A stretch of 64,000 nt of DNA from assembly GCA_030645475.1 (NCBI GenBank), contig JAUSMA010000060.1, positions 1 to 64,000 of the forward strand. The letters run 5' to 3'. Both the position numbers and the translations under genes were made by a program. Source of the DNA: Nitrospirota bacterium (GTDB lineage Bacteria; Nitrospirota; Nitrospiria; Nitrospirales; Nitrospiraceae). Under the pieces are notes generated by a model. It was not told the DNA's origin. It did not search any database and saw nothing but the letters and a program-made list of their open reading frames with translations. Shown in pieces: positions 18,428-26,284 of this stretch (its first letter is position 1; each line of letters starts with the position of its first letter).

Positions 18428-19006
18428 ATGGACGCGACTCACTGGCACGATGTCTCAGACCCCGATCTTCTGGCCGCAGTGGCGGGCCGTGACGCCGCAG
18501 CGTTTGAACGCCTCTATCAACTCTACGAGAAACGCGTCTATCAATATGTCTGTACCCTGGTCTACGACCCCACGCTGGCAGAAGAAGTGGTGGGGGATGC
18601 CATGATGGCAGTATGGCGTGGTGCCGGAAGCTTTTCCCGTTCTTCGCGTGTGTCGACTTGGATTTTCGGGATTGCGCGGCACAAGGCCTTGGATGCGCTC
18701 AGGCGAACAGGGCGCCATTATCATGATGTGACGTTGGATGAGGCGCTCGAATTGCCGAATGCTCAAGAAAGTCCTGCGGAGTCGGTCAATCGGAAGCAAG
18801 TGACTTCGTTAACGCAGTTGGCCTTGCAGACACTCTCGCTAGAGCATCAGGAGGTGCTTCGTCTCGTGTTTTATGAAGAGCTGCCGTATGAAGAGATTGC
18901 GGAGCTGCTGTCGATCCCGACCAATACGGTGAAAACCCGTGTGTATTATGCCAAGCAGCGTCTCAAACATCATCTTCAGCAACTTGCCCAGGATGAGCGA
19001 GTCTAA
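18428..19006 (+). CDS. ECF-type RNA polymerase sigma factor
   Basis: This 192-residue protein has the two-domain ECF layout. Region 2 (about residues 20-90) includes FERLYQLYEKRVYQYVCTLV and RVSTWIFGIARHKALDALR. Region 4 (about 130-185) includes LSLEHQEVLRLVFYEELPYE and the helix-turn-helix IAELLSIPTNTVKTRVYYAK. Region 3 is absent, as expected. The stop codon is followed directly by the ATG of the anti-sigma gene, with no gap. The regulon is not visible, but the divergent DUF4384 lipoprotein and the downstream caspase are the obvious candidates. An in-frame ATG that would extend the protein is not present, so the start is secure. Confidence 0.93.
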   Translation: MDATHWHDVSDPDLLAAVAGRDAAAFERLYQLYEKRVYQYVCTLVYDPTLAEEVVGDAMMAVWRGAGSFSRSSRVSTWIFGIARHKALDALRRTGRHYHDVTLDEALELPNAQESPAESVNRKQVTSLTQLALQTLSLEHQEVLRLVFYEELPYEEIAELLSIPTNTVKTRVYYAKQRLKHHLQQLAQDERV

Positions 19007-19675
19007 ATGGTAGAACCAGATACACAGGATCATTCCATCCATGCTGAGGGCGCCCTCTTACCATGGTACTTGAACGGCACCCTCCGGGAGGATGAACGCC
19101 GTCACGTTGACCAGCATCTTTCGTCCTGTGCGGCCTGTCGTGCGGAGCTGGAGGAATTGGCTCAGCTAAATGTGCAGTTGCATGAGGTCTATGCGGCGCA
19201 GTCTGAACCTTCGCCCAGGATTCAACTGGCTGTGCTTGCACAGGTCCAGCGCGAGGCCTCCGAGAAGGGCGCCAAGCCTGTGACCGGTTCAGCGTGGCTG
19301 GACGGGCTGGATGCTTGGTTCCGGTCTCTCTTTATTCCTCGATGGGCCCCCGCGCTTGCGGTGACGTTGCTCGTGGCTCAACTGGGATTGCTTCTGTGGA
19401 GCATGACCCTGCCGACTCTTTCTGATCAGGTGACGATCAGAGGGATTGGCGCTCCAACGGTCAGGCTGCGTGTGGTATTCCAGGAAACGGCATCAGAGCG
19501 ACAGATTCGTGTGCTCGTCCAAGGGGTGCATGGCAGAATCGTGGATGGGCCGGCTCTGGATGGCGCCTATATAATGGAGGTTCCAGCCGGGGACCGGGCC
19601 GCCACACAGAAAAAGGTTGACGCCCTGCGTAGCCAGACGGAGAGTATTCGTACGGTTGATCCGATGACACCGTGA
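19007..19675 (+). CDS. Zinc-finger anti-sigma factor, single membrane span
   Basis: This 222-residue protein carries the anti-sigma zinc-finger motif in its N-terminal domain (HVDQHLSSCAACRAEL, the HxxxCxxC pattern). A membrane helix follows at about residues 103-125 (WAPALAVTLLVAQLGLLLW), then a C-terminal domain of about 90 residues that would face the periplasm (VRLRVVFQETASERQIRVLV). It should hold the sigma factor inactive at the membrane until a signal from outside releases it. The gene directly abuts the sigma gene and is followed by the exported caspase. The caspase could process its outer domain, but nothing in the sequence proves that. Confidence 0.9.
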   Translation: MVEPDTQDHSIHAEGALLPWYLNGTLREDERRHVDQHLSSCAACRAELEELAQLNVQLHEVYAAQSEPSPRIQLAVLAQVQREASEKGAKPVTGSAWLDGLDAWFRSLFIPRWAPALAVTLLVAQLGLLLWSMTLPTLSDQVTIRGIGAPTVRLRVVFQETASERQIRVLVQGVHGRIVDGPALDGAYIMEVPAGDRAATQKKVDALRSQTESIRTVDPMTP

Positions 19676-19759
19676 ACCTGAGGAAGCCTGCCCGCGACTG
19701 ACCTATAGATGAGGAATGCTGGACGCCCGCATTTCCCGAGATCCCGTAGACGAAAGGCG

Positions 19760-22003
19760 ATGCTGATGAGAATCTCAATCTGGCCGCAACTGAGTGCAGG
19801 CATTCTATGCGCGATCCTGGGTCCCATTGGAGACAGCTGGGTATTGGCGCAATCCGCTGCGACAGACAGTGGTCCCGGTGTCAAACGCGCGCTGCTGGTT
19901 GGCATCAATAAATATCAAGCCGTACCGAAGCTCCAGGGCTCGATCAATGACATTGAGACCATGCGGCAGATTCTGCTGACGCGTTGGGGATTTCCGGAGC
20001 GAAATGTCGGCATCCTCAAGGACGAAGCCGCGACGCGTGCCGGTATTCTAGCCGCATTGGAACAGCTAGTGAAGGAGACGGGGCCACAGGATACCGTGTA
20101 TTTCCATTTTTCTGGCCATGGGTCCCAGGTGGAGGATTTGAACGGCGATGAAGAGGACGGCCTCGACGAGACCCTTGTTCCGCAAGATGGGCGTTCGGGA
20201 GATGTGCGGGATATCACGGATGATGAGTTAGATGCCGTGTTTGCCAGATTGCGCGCAAAGAACGCCTTCATTGTCTTGGACTCGTGCCACTCCGGTACGG
20301 CGACTCGCTCGCTGGATATCCGCACACGATCGATTCCTCGAGATAACCGGGTCGATATCTACCGGAAGGCCGATCAGGCATCCGTCAAAACACGAGCGGT
20401 GATTCCTGTCGTCACGTCTCGGTATGTGGTCATGAGCGGCGCCGCGTCCAATCAGGAAGCCCTCGATGGTCCGGTTGACGGACGCTACCATGGCTTCTTC
20501 ACGTTTGCCTTGGCGCGGAGCCTGAGCGCGGCTGGAGCAGGGGCGACACCCCGCGACATTTTCGGCGGAGTCGAACGGGAGCTGAAACGCATTCAGACAC
20601 ATTTCGGCCGCTCGTCCATGCCGGAACCGCAATTGGAAGCGCCGCCTGATCTTCTGGAGAAAACCCTGTTCGGTGCGACGAGTGGCGGAACAGGTGTTGC
20701 CTCGCAGAGTCAGGCTTCTCGATTGCCCTGGCTGGAGGTGCAGCCAGGCGTCGGCGGGCAAGTGACACTCGTGAGCGGGGTGCTACTCGGTGCCGGACCC
20801 GGATCGATGTGGACCTTGTATCCGCCGGGGGAGATCAATTTTCTACCTGGAAGAGCGCTCGCGGTCGCAACGGTGACACAGACATCCGGAAAGGATTCAC
20901 TCGCCAAGCTGCAGAAAGCTGACAGTACGATTCCAAAGGGTGCTCGAGCGGTGGCGCTACTGCCAGCCGCACACGGAGAGAAAATTCCCATCAGGATTGT
21001 CGACGTGCCTCAGGAACGTCGCAAACATATCGAGGACATCCTCAAGCGAAACATCGCCGAGGTTGAGCTGGTGGGGCAGGAGAAGACCGCTCGATTCCTG
21101 GTCGATAGCCAGGGAAGCGACCTGCGCCTCCTTGCGGCCGACGGACTGGAGGTGGTGGCGTCATTTTCGACGCTCGACGATCAATGGGGAGCCGGTCTGG
21201 CCCTGGTGGTCTCTCGCTCAGCGAATGCATCGGAATTGCTGACGCTGGATAATCCTTCCACCCAATTGAAAATGAACGTCAGGGTCGTGAATGCAGTAGC
21301 GCAGAAGACATCAGTCGGTACCCGTGGCATCGCTGTCGTGGCAGGGAATACGAAGCCGGCGCAGTATCGCATTCGACGGCCGAAAGAGACGCGGTCCGAG
21401 AAGAACAGTTTGCAATTGGAAGTCAGCGTGAGTGCCGATTCATACGTGACGATTGTGGATGTCGACTCAGAAGGCGGCGTCAATCTTCTGTTTCCCAATA
21501 ATTATCAGCAGCCCAGTTTTGTCACGGACGGCTTTGTCCGCGCTGGAGAGGCCGTCTTGATTCCTGACTCGCTCAAACCCGGTAATCGTGCCGGCTTCTA
21601 CTGGGACTACACCCCGCCGAAAGGCACGGATACCATTCGCGTCTTCACCAGTACGGATGTCCAGACCGCTCAGATGCTCCGTCAGCGAGTGCAGACGCTT
21701 CAGGCCGCGGCGGGTCGCACCAGTGGCGGGGTGAAGACTCGCGGGGTCGCAGCCGGCATCGGCAGCATCCGTCAGGATCTGGCCACCATCGCCACGAGGG
21801 GTATTGTGACCGTGTACGATCCGACCTCGCATGTGCCCGGCACTTCAATCGCCGATCAGCCTGAGCCCCCCCCATCAGTGATGCCCGCGCCTGCAGATCC
21901 TGTTGCGTTGACGCCGCCGATGCCTTCAAGCGAGCCGGTCCTGCCGACCGCACCAGCGGCTGATTGGGCTGCGACCTCGGTCACGATTCTTGTGGAAGGG
22001 TGA
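19760..22003 (+). CDS. Exported caspase-like (peptidase C14) protein with DUF4384-like C-terminus
   Basis: This is about 747 residues from the ATG at 19760 (a second ATG at 19766 is better spaced from AAAGG; a longer frame from 19709 is less likely). A hydrophobic segment (LSAGILCAILGPIGDSWVLAQ) acts as signal peptide. The caspase domain follows (RALLVGINKYQAV), with the catalytic His in YFHFSGHGSQ and the catalytic Cys in FIVLDSCHSGTATR, and an acidic Asp-rich loop (LNGDEEDGLDETL). A middle domain of unknown fold leads to a DUF4384-like segment (SLQLEVSVSADSYVTIVDVD). The C-terminus is Pro-rich. Three TRG strings lie at DNA 21314, 21731 and 21791, flanking the DUF4384-like part, and are possible self-cleavage sites. 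The gene starts 84 bases after the anti-sigma gene. Confidence 0.9.
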   Translation: MLMRISIWPQLSAGILCAILGPIGDSWVLAQSAATDSGPGVKRALLVGINKYQAVPKLQGSINDIETMRQILLTRWGFPERNVGILKDEAATRAGILAALEQLVKETGPQDTVYFHFSGHGSQVEDLNGDEEDGLDETLVPQDGRSGDVRDITDDELDAVFARLRAKNAFIVLDSCHSGTATRSLDIRTRSIPRDNRVDIYRKADQASVKTRAVIPVVTSRYVVMSGAASNQEALDGPVDGRYHGFFTFALARSLSAAGAGATPRDIFGGVERELKRIQTHFGRSSMPEPQLEAPPDLLEKTLFGATSGGTGVASQSQASRLPWLEVQPGVGGQVTLVSGVLLGAGPGSMWTLYPPGEINFLPGRALAVATVTQTSGKDSLAKLQKADSTIPKGARAVALLPAAHGEKIPIRIVDVPQERRKHIEDILKRNIAEVELVGQEKTARFLVDSQGSDLRLLAADGLEVVASFSTLDDQWGAGLALVVSRSANASELLTLDNPSTQLKMNVRVVNAVAQKTSVGTRGIAVVAGNTKPAQYRIRRPKETRSEKNSLQLEVSVSADSYVTIVDVDSEGGVNLLFPNNYQQPSFVTDGFVRAGEAVLIPDSLKPGNRAGFYWDYTPPKGTDTIRVFTSTDVQTAQMLRQRVQTLQAAAGRTSGGVKTRGVAAGIGSIRQDLATIATRGIVTVYDPTSHVPGTSIADQPEPPPSVMPAPADPVALTPPMPSSEPVLPTAPAADWAATSVTILVEG

Positions 22004-22298
22004 TGCATTGGATAGACCCCCATCTGACGACTGAGGCCCAATCGGCATGGCGAGGGCTGCCTCTGTCGTTTCGCTGATCCTTCCTACTCCTGCCATCCAC
22101 TGACAGAACCTTTACACCCGATCACGGTGGTGATTCCTGGTGCCTCTATCGGCTATCGGGCTGCCCTGTAGGCGTGATCATGATGTTCGGAGCATGTGTG
22201 GTCATGCGGGGTTTCACGCTCCACGAATAATGAAGCGCTTCCTGCACGCATGGTTCTCTGTTTGCTGTAGCAGAGAGGTCAGGGGAGTGATGTACAAG

Positions 22299-22374
22299 TG
22301 GTGCGCCCGACAGGACTTGAACCTGTAACCTTCTGATCCGTAGTCAGATGCTCTATCCATTGAGCTACGGGCGC
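22299..22374 (-). tRNA. tRNA-Arg (anticodon ACG)
   Basis: Read on the minus strand, the 76 bases begin GCGCCCGTAGCTCA and end GGGCGCACCA, with the CCA encoded. The acceptor arms pair (GCGCCCG/CGGGCGC). The anticodon stem TCTGA/TCAGA encloses the loop CTACGGA, giving ACG. The T arm reads ACAGGTTCAAGTCCTGT. The 295-base gap between the caspase stop and this gene holds no gene I can support. Confidence 0.96.
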
Positions 22375-22512
22375 GTAGGAGAAGCACAGTTTCACCGGGC
22401 CCCACGCGTTACGCTCTAACGAGCCATGCGGAGAGTGAAGGGCGGTCGGATCACGCTGCAGAGAGGGGTTATACAGGTGTCTGGCCTGGCGGGTCAAGGG
22501 ATCGCAGAAACT

Positions 22513-23487
22513 TTAGAGTAGGGGCTTGCTGACCTCAGTGGAGCAGGGGCTTTCATTGCCTGCGTTATCGAACGCGCTGACGCAGAAATAGTAGGTCCTG
22601 CCAGTGGTGAGATTCGCGGCATTGTAGGCGGCTACAGGCCCCAGGGCGATGGGAGGGTTGTACAGCCGTGATTGTGTTCCGATGTAGACTTTATATCCGG
22701 CTAGATCAGGCTCTGTGTTTGCAGTCCAACTGAGACCAACGGATCCTGTTGTGGTGGGTGCCGGCTGGCTGAGGGTGAGAGAGACAGGGATCTGTTGGGG
22801 GGAATTGGTGGCTCCTGAAGCTATGACCGCGATGACGGTGCTGTAGGTGCCTGCCGCCAGTCCTTGGATGTTCACGCTCGCACTGACCTGATCGGTTTCC
22901 GTGGTGGTCGTGCCAGCCGCGGTGTTCAGCGCCAACCATGCGGCAGATTCCGTCATGCTCCAGGTGAGCGTCCCGCCGGTCGGATTGACCAGGTTCATGG
23001 TCTTCGCAAGAGGATTCGTTCCTCCGACTGTTCCTGAAAAGCTCAGGCTTGCCGGATTGAGCAGCATGCTGGGGGTTGGCGTCGTCACACCTCCTGAGAC
23101 GATGAGGCTGATGGCAACGGATTCAGTCTGGTAGCGGCCATAGCGATCTGCAATGGCAATCTGGACGGTGCTGTTGTAGGTGCCGGCTGAGAGGCCAAGC
23201 TGGTTCACTTGCACGGTGATCGTATCTTCCTCCCTTGAGATGGTTCCCGATGCCGGGGATACCACGAGCCATGGTGAGGTTTCCGTCACTGTCCAATTCC
23301 TGGCCACGAGCGTCCTCTTTGAAAACGTCACGGCTTGAGCCGGTGGGGTGGACCCGCCGGAAGTCGCCGTAAAGGTGAGGGCTCTGGGCGCGTAGGAGAA
23401 GGCGAAGAGCTCAGATGGATCGAGAAGGCTCACCGCAGCGATGGGCACCCAGAGTACGAGAGAAAGAAGTGTCTTATCGTATTGCAT
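22513..23487 (-). CDS. Exported BACON/FN3 domain protein
   Basis: This 324-residue protein has a signal-like N-terminus (LLSLVLWVPIAAVSLLDPSELFA). Two BACON-type Ig-like domains follow: the first with NWTVTETSPWLVVSPASGTI, the second with LTWSMTESAAWLALNTAAGT. A fibronectin type III domain closes the protein (VGLSWTANTEPDLAGYKVYI, then TYYFCVSAFDNAGNESPCS). BACON domains are usually linked to carbohydrate or protein binding on the outside of the cell. No enzymatic domain is present. It is transcribed on the same strand as the tRNA, 138 bases upstream of it. Confidence 0.85.
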   Translation of the reverse strand: MQYDKTLLSLVLWVPIAAVSLLDPSELFAFSYAPRALTFTATSGGSTPPAQAVTFSKRTLVARNWTVTETSPWLVVSPASGTISREEDTITVQVNQLGLSAGTYNSTVQIAIADRYGRYQTESVAISLIVSGGVTTPTPSMLLNPASLSFSGTVGGTNPLAKTMNLVNPTGGTLTWSMTESAAWLALNTAAGTTTTETDQVSASVNIQGLAAGTYSTVIAVIASGATNSPQQIPVSLTLSQPAPTTTGSVGLSWTANTEPDLAGYKVYIGTQSRLYNPPIALGPVAAYNAANLTTGRTYYFCVSAFDNAGNESPCSTEVSKPLL

Positions 23488-23510
23488 GCTGTGCCGTCCG
23501 TCTTTTTATG

Positions 23511-23765
23511 TTAGTGGGCGAGCGGGGTGACGAGGGTCATCCTGCTGGTTTGTTCTGTCGTCTCAAATGTTACTTCAGCAATCGCTGTGCCGCTGCACAA
23601 GGAGAGGGCGTAAGACCAGAACAAGGCCCGTTTCTGGTGACTTAGGGTGAGGTGGCTGGAAACGGTCGCCTGAGAGATTCTGTAGAGATCGTACGGTGGC
23701 ACCTTCAATTCATCGCTTGTGGGGAGAGCTGTTAGTCTTTCGCGTAAGAGCCGCGCAATCGTCAA
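23511..23765 (-). CDS. Possible small protein of unknown function
   Basis: An 84-codon frame opens with TTG and ends 23 bases before the BACON/FN3 gene on the same strand. The translation has a balanced composition (YDLYRISQATVSSHLTLS, ALFWSYALSLCSGTAIAEV) and no low-complexity character. No recognisable domain, ATG start or good ribosome site is present. It may be a real co-transcribed gene or only an open leader region, and confidence is low. The gap from 23766 to 23860 shows no other feature. Confidence 0.3.
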   Translation of the reverse strand: MTIARLLRERLTALPTSDELKVPPYDLYRISQATVSSHLTLSHQKRALFWSYALSLCSGTAIAEVTFETTEQTSRMTLVTPLAH

Positions 23766-23860
23766 CCAAGAAAGAAAAAAACGATGTTCAGATTTCCCTC
23801 TCTCAGGTAGGATGACGTCGGACTGTGGTCTGCGAAATTTACTGGGGGATTCTGCACGCG

Positions 23861-24127
23861 ATGTCGGACCAGCAATGTACTCAACATGGGATTCATGTGC
23901 CGGATACGTCGAGAGGCAACTCGGGTAGGATTCAACTCGTGATTCAATGGACGGTCGGCACAGTGCTTGTCGTGCTCATGGGATCGTGGTTGGTGTGGTG
24001 GACCATACATCTTCAGCGGCAATTTGCGGAAGATGAGATCCGGGCCGCCTGTCAGCGGGTGATGCCGGATACGGTCCAACGCTGTGTGGATACGGTGGTG
24101 ATTCAACGGGGGGGCGCGAGACGATGA
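23861..24127 (+). CDS. Small single-span membrane protein
   Basis: This 88-residue protein has one strong membrane helix (VIQWTVGTVLVVLMGSWLVW) after a 25-residue polar N-terminus, and a charged C-terminal part with two Cys (RAACQRVMPDTVQRCVDTVV) that may form a disulfide outside the membrane. The stop overlaps the start of the outer-membrane barrel gene in ATGA, so the two are translationally coupled. A longer form from a GTG at 23825 is possible. The function is unknown; a membrane partner of the barrel protein is the natural inference. Confidence 0.7.
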   Translation: MSDQQCTQHGIHVPDTSRGNSGRIQLVIQWTVGTVLVVLMGSWLVWWTIHLQRQFAEDEIRAACQRVMPDTVQRCVDTVVIQRGGARR

Positions 24128-25107
24128 GTGGAGGATGGAGGCGGGTGTGCACCGGTCTGCTGTGCGGAGCGATGTCGATCGCGACGGTCTCAGTTGGCGC
24201 AGGGGAAGAGCTCGTTCAGGAATCTCGGCCCAAGGTCGAACTGAGTGCGGGGACCTGGATCAGTACCGGCGAGACCAAATGGGCTCACAATGCCTCTTCG
24301 GTCGCAGGATTGGGTAATCCAACTTCCAAGTTGACCTACAAAGATGTCGGCACGAATGTGATCGACCTAACCGGGAAGTTCTGGTTTTCGCCAAGAATAT
24401 TCGGCCGGTTGAACGGGGGATTTGCGAACATCGGTGGTGGTCGTCTGACGGATGACGACTATGGATCAGGGCAACGGTTGTTTTCGCAAACGACCAGCAA
24501 CATTCCCGGCAATAATATGTACTACATCAATGCCGATTTGGGCGGCCGTGTAAAAGAATTCGCCAACCACCGTGGCTACCTGGACTTGTTCGGAGGATTT
24601 CAGTACTGGCATACGGAGTATCAGGCCACAGGGGTGACGCAGGTGGCCTGTAATTCGAGTGCGATCCCAGGCTTGACCTGTAATGCAGCCAACACGGTCA
24701 GCAATCAAGGGCAGACGGTCATTACGAACAAGACGAATTGGTATTCGCTTCGAGTCGGAGCCACGACGGAATATCGGATCACACGACGTATCAGCTTGTT
24801 AGGAAGTGCGGCTCTTATTCCGCTGAGCATCGTCGAGAATAAGGATATTCATCACCTGAGATCAGACCTTCAACAGAATCCGAGTATCTCGATGTTGGGA
24901 TGGGGGGTTGGGGCTGATGCAGATGTCGGGGTGAGATTTATGCTTATGAAGAATATGTCTCTCAACTTAGGCTATCGTGTCTGGTGGAACCATGCAGTCG
25001 ATGGGACTGTCACGTTCCATGGCACAACCGCTACTTCCGAGTATCCACTCACCCAGTTCGATTCTCTCCGCCACGGTCTGACGGCCGGCCTCAACTTCAC
25101 GTTCTAA
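24124..25107 (+). CDS. Outer-membrane beta-barrel protein
   Basis: This 327-residue protein has a signal peptide (VCTGLLCGAMSIATVSVGAG) and alternating beta-strand patterns throughout, such as VELSAGTWISTGET, GYLDLFGGFQYW and NLGYRVWWNH. It ends in Phe (LTAGLNFTF), the usual last residue for BAM-inserted barrels. A loop with two Cys (VACNSSAIPGLTCNAAN) probably forms an extracellular disulfide. Its size fits about 12 strands. The substrate or role is unknown. It is coupled by ATGA to the small membrane protein upstream and converges with the helicase gene, 21 bases away. Confidence 0.8.
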   Translation: MSGGWRRVCTGLLCGAMSIATVSVGAGEELVQESRPKVELSAGTWISTGETKWAHNASSVAGLGNPTSKLTYKDVGTNVIDLTGKFWFSPRIFGRLNGGFANIGGGRLTDDDYGSGQRLFSQTTSNIPGNNMYYINADLGGRVKEFANHRGYLDLFGGFQYWHTEYQATGVTQVACNSSAIPGLTCNAANTVSNQGQTVITNKTNWYSLRVGATTEYRITRRISLLGSAALIPLSIVENKDIHHLRSDLQQNPSISMLGWGVGADADVGVRFMLMKNMSLNLGYRVWWNHAVDGTVTFHGTTATSEYPLTQFDSLRHGLTAGLNFTF

Positions 25108-25128
25108 GATTAGATCAACGGAGACAGC

Positions 25129-26193
25129 TTACCGGCGGCGGCCTGACGGCAGGGTTTCGTCTTCGTACTGTTCGAAGAGCCTCTTGGCTTCCGGGTGCAG
25201 GTGGCCAGGATGTCCATGGGGGATGCCCACGGTGCGGAAGAGCGGCGCGAGCTTTCCGTTCGGATGCAAGTAGCCGGCGCGAAGTGGGACGGTTCGCGTA
25301 CTGTGCTTGATCAGATGGCAGGGAGTCGGCCTGATCGTGGTGAGCCAGTCGGCAATGTCGTGCGGGTTGCCGATCGACGCAGAGAGCAAGAGCAGTTTGG
25401 CTTGGCTCGGACAGAAAATGATCGTTTCTTCCCAGACGACACCCCGCTCCGGATCCGCAATATATTGCGACTCGTCCAAAATCACGAGACCTAAGGTATC
25501 GAGCCGTACATCGATTTCACCGCCCCCCGCGTCGTAGAGCAGATTTCGCAAGATTTCTGTCGTCATAATCAACAGGGGCGCTTGCCCATTGTCCCGCCGA
25601 TCGCCGGTCAGAATACCAACCTGATCGGCCCCGAAGATTTTTGAAAATTCTGTATACTTGGTATTCGAGAGGGCCTTGAGGGGCGAGGTATAGATGACGG
25701 TCCGATTCTCCGCGATGGCCCGGCGAGCCGCTTCAACTGCGACATAGGTCTTTCCGCTTCCCGTCGGAACGCTCACGACGACGTCGCCCTCTCGTAATTT
25801 GGCGATGGCGTCTTCTTGCCAGGCATCGGGGACGAAGGTTTGCGGCGGCGGCACTCCCAGTCCTTCCAGCCAGCTTGAGAGGGTAATGCCCGGTTCCTGG
25901 GATTCCGGCTCAACAGGCCTATGCCCGGCGCGGCGCGGCGCGACTGCTGGTTTCGGTTTTCGCGCGGCCGGGGCTTGGGGGGGGGCTGGAGCCGGGCGAG
26001 CCTCTCGCTCACCGATCAAGGTCTGGAGGTCGGATTCGAATCCTGGTCGATTCTCGGCAGAGTGGCGTAGGAGGACCTCGATCAAGCGACGTTTACCCGC
26101 GCGGAAATGCCGTTGCACTCGTCCGCGCGCAAGTCGATGCAGGAGGGCGATCGGTTGTTGGGCCAGAAGTTGTTCGAGTTCTTCGGTGGTCAT
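25129..26193 (-). CDS. Ski2-like helicase, N-terminal half (RecA1 domain)
   Basis: This 354-residue protein carries only the first RecA domain of a superfamily 2 helicase. A basic, Pro/Ala-rich N-terminal region of about 130 residues precedes motif I (VPTGSGKT), motif Ia (YTSPLKALSNTK), motif II (LDESQ rather than DEVH) and motif III (LLSAS). It ends with EQYEDETLPSGRRR, where the inter-domain linker would begin. Motifs IV-VI are missing here and are found in the gene just upstream (26279-28138). The two products together would make one Ski2/Mtr4-type enzyme. The ATG follows GAGG. A frameshift is not the explanation, because the gene order is the reverse of the domain order. Confidence 0.88.
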   Translation of the reverse strand: MTTEELEQLLAQQPIALLHRLARGRVQRHFRAGKRRLIEVLLRHSAENRPGFESDLQTLIGEREARPAPAPPQAPAARKPKPAVAPRRAGHRPVEPESQEPGITLSSWLEGLGVPPPQTFVPDAWQEDAIAKLREGDVVVSVPTGSGKTYVAVEAARRAIAENRTVIYTSPLKALSNTKYTEFSKIFGADQVGILTGDRRDNGQAPLLIMTTEILRNLLYDAGGGEIDVRLDTLGLVILDESQYIADPERGVVWEETIIFCPSQAKLLLLSASIGNPHDIADWLTTIRPTPCHLIKHSTRTVPLRAGYLHPNGKLAPLFRTVGIPHGHPGHLHPEAKRLFEQYEDETLPSGRRR

Positions 26194-26208
26194 TGTTGCC
26201 TCGTTGAT

Positions 26209-26284
26209 CGTGAAGCGTGAAGCGTGAAGCGTCCGAATCCGTGGACGAGATACGCTTCACGAGTGACGAACGACGCCTTCACGG
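26209..26284. repeat. CGTGAAG tandem and inverted repeat between helicase halves
   Basis: Three perfect copies of the 7-mer CGTGAAG run from 26209. The inverted form ACGCTTCACG follows about 20 bases later, and a further CTTCACGG lies at the end of the upstream helicase gene. The pieces can fold into a hairpin. The element sits exactly in the 85-base gap between the two helicase genes. Confidence 0.75.
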
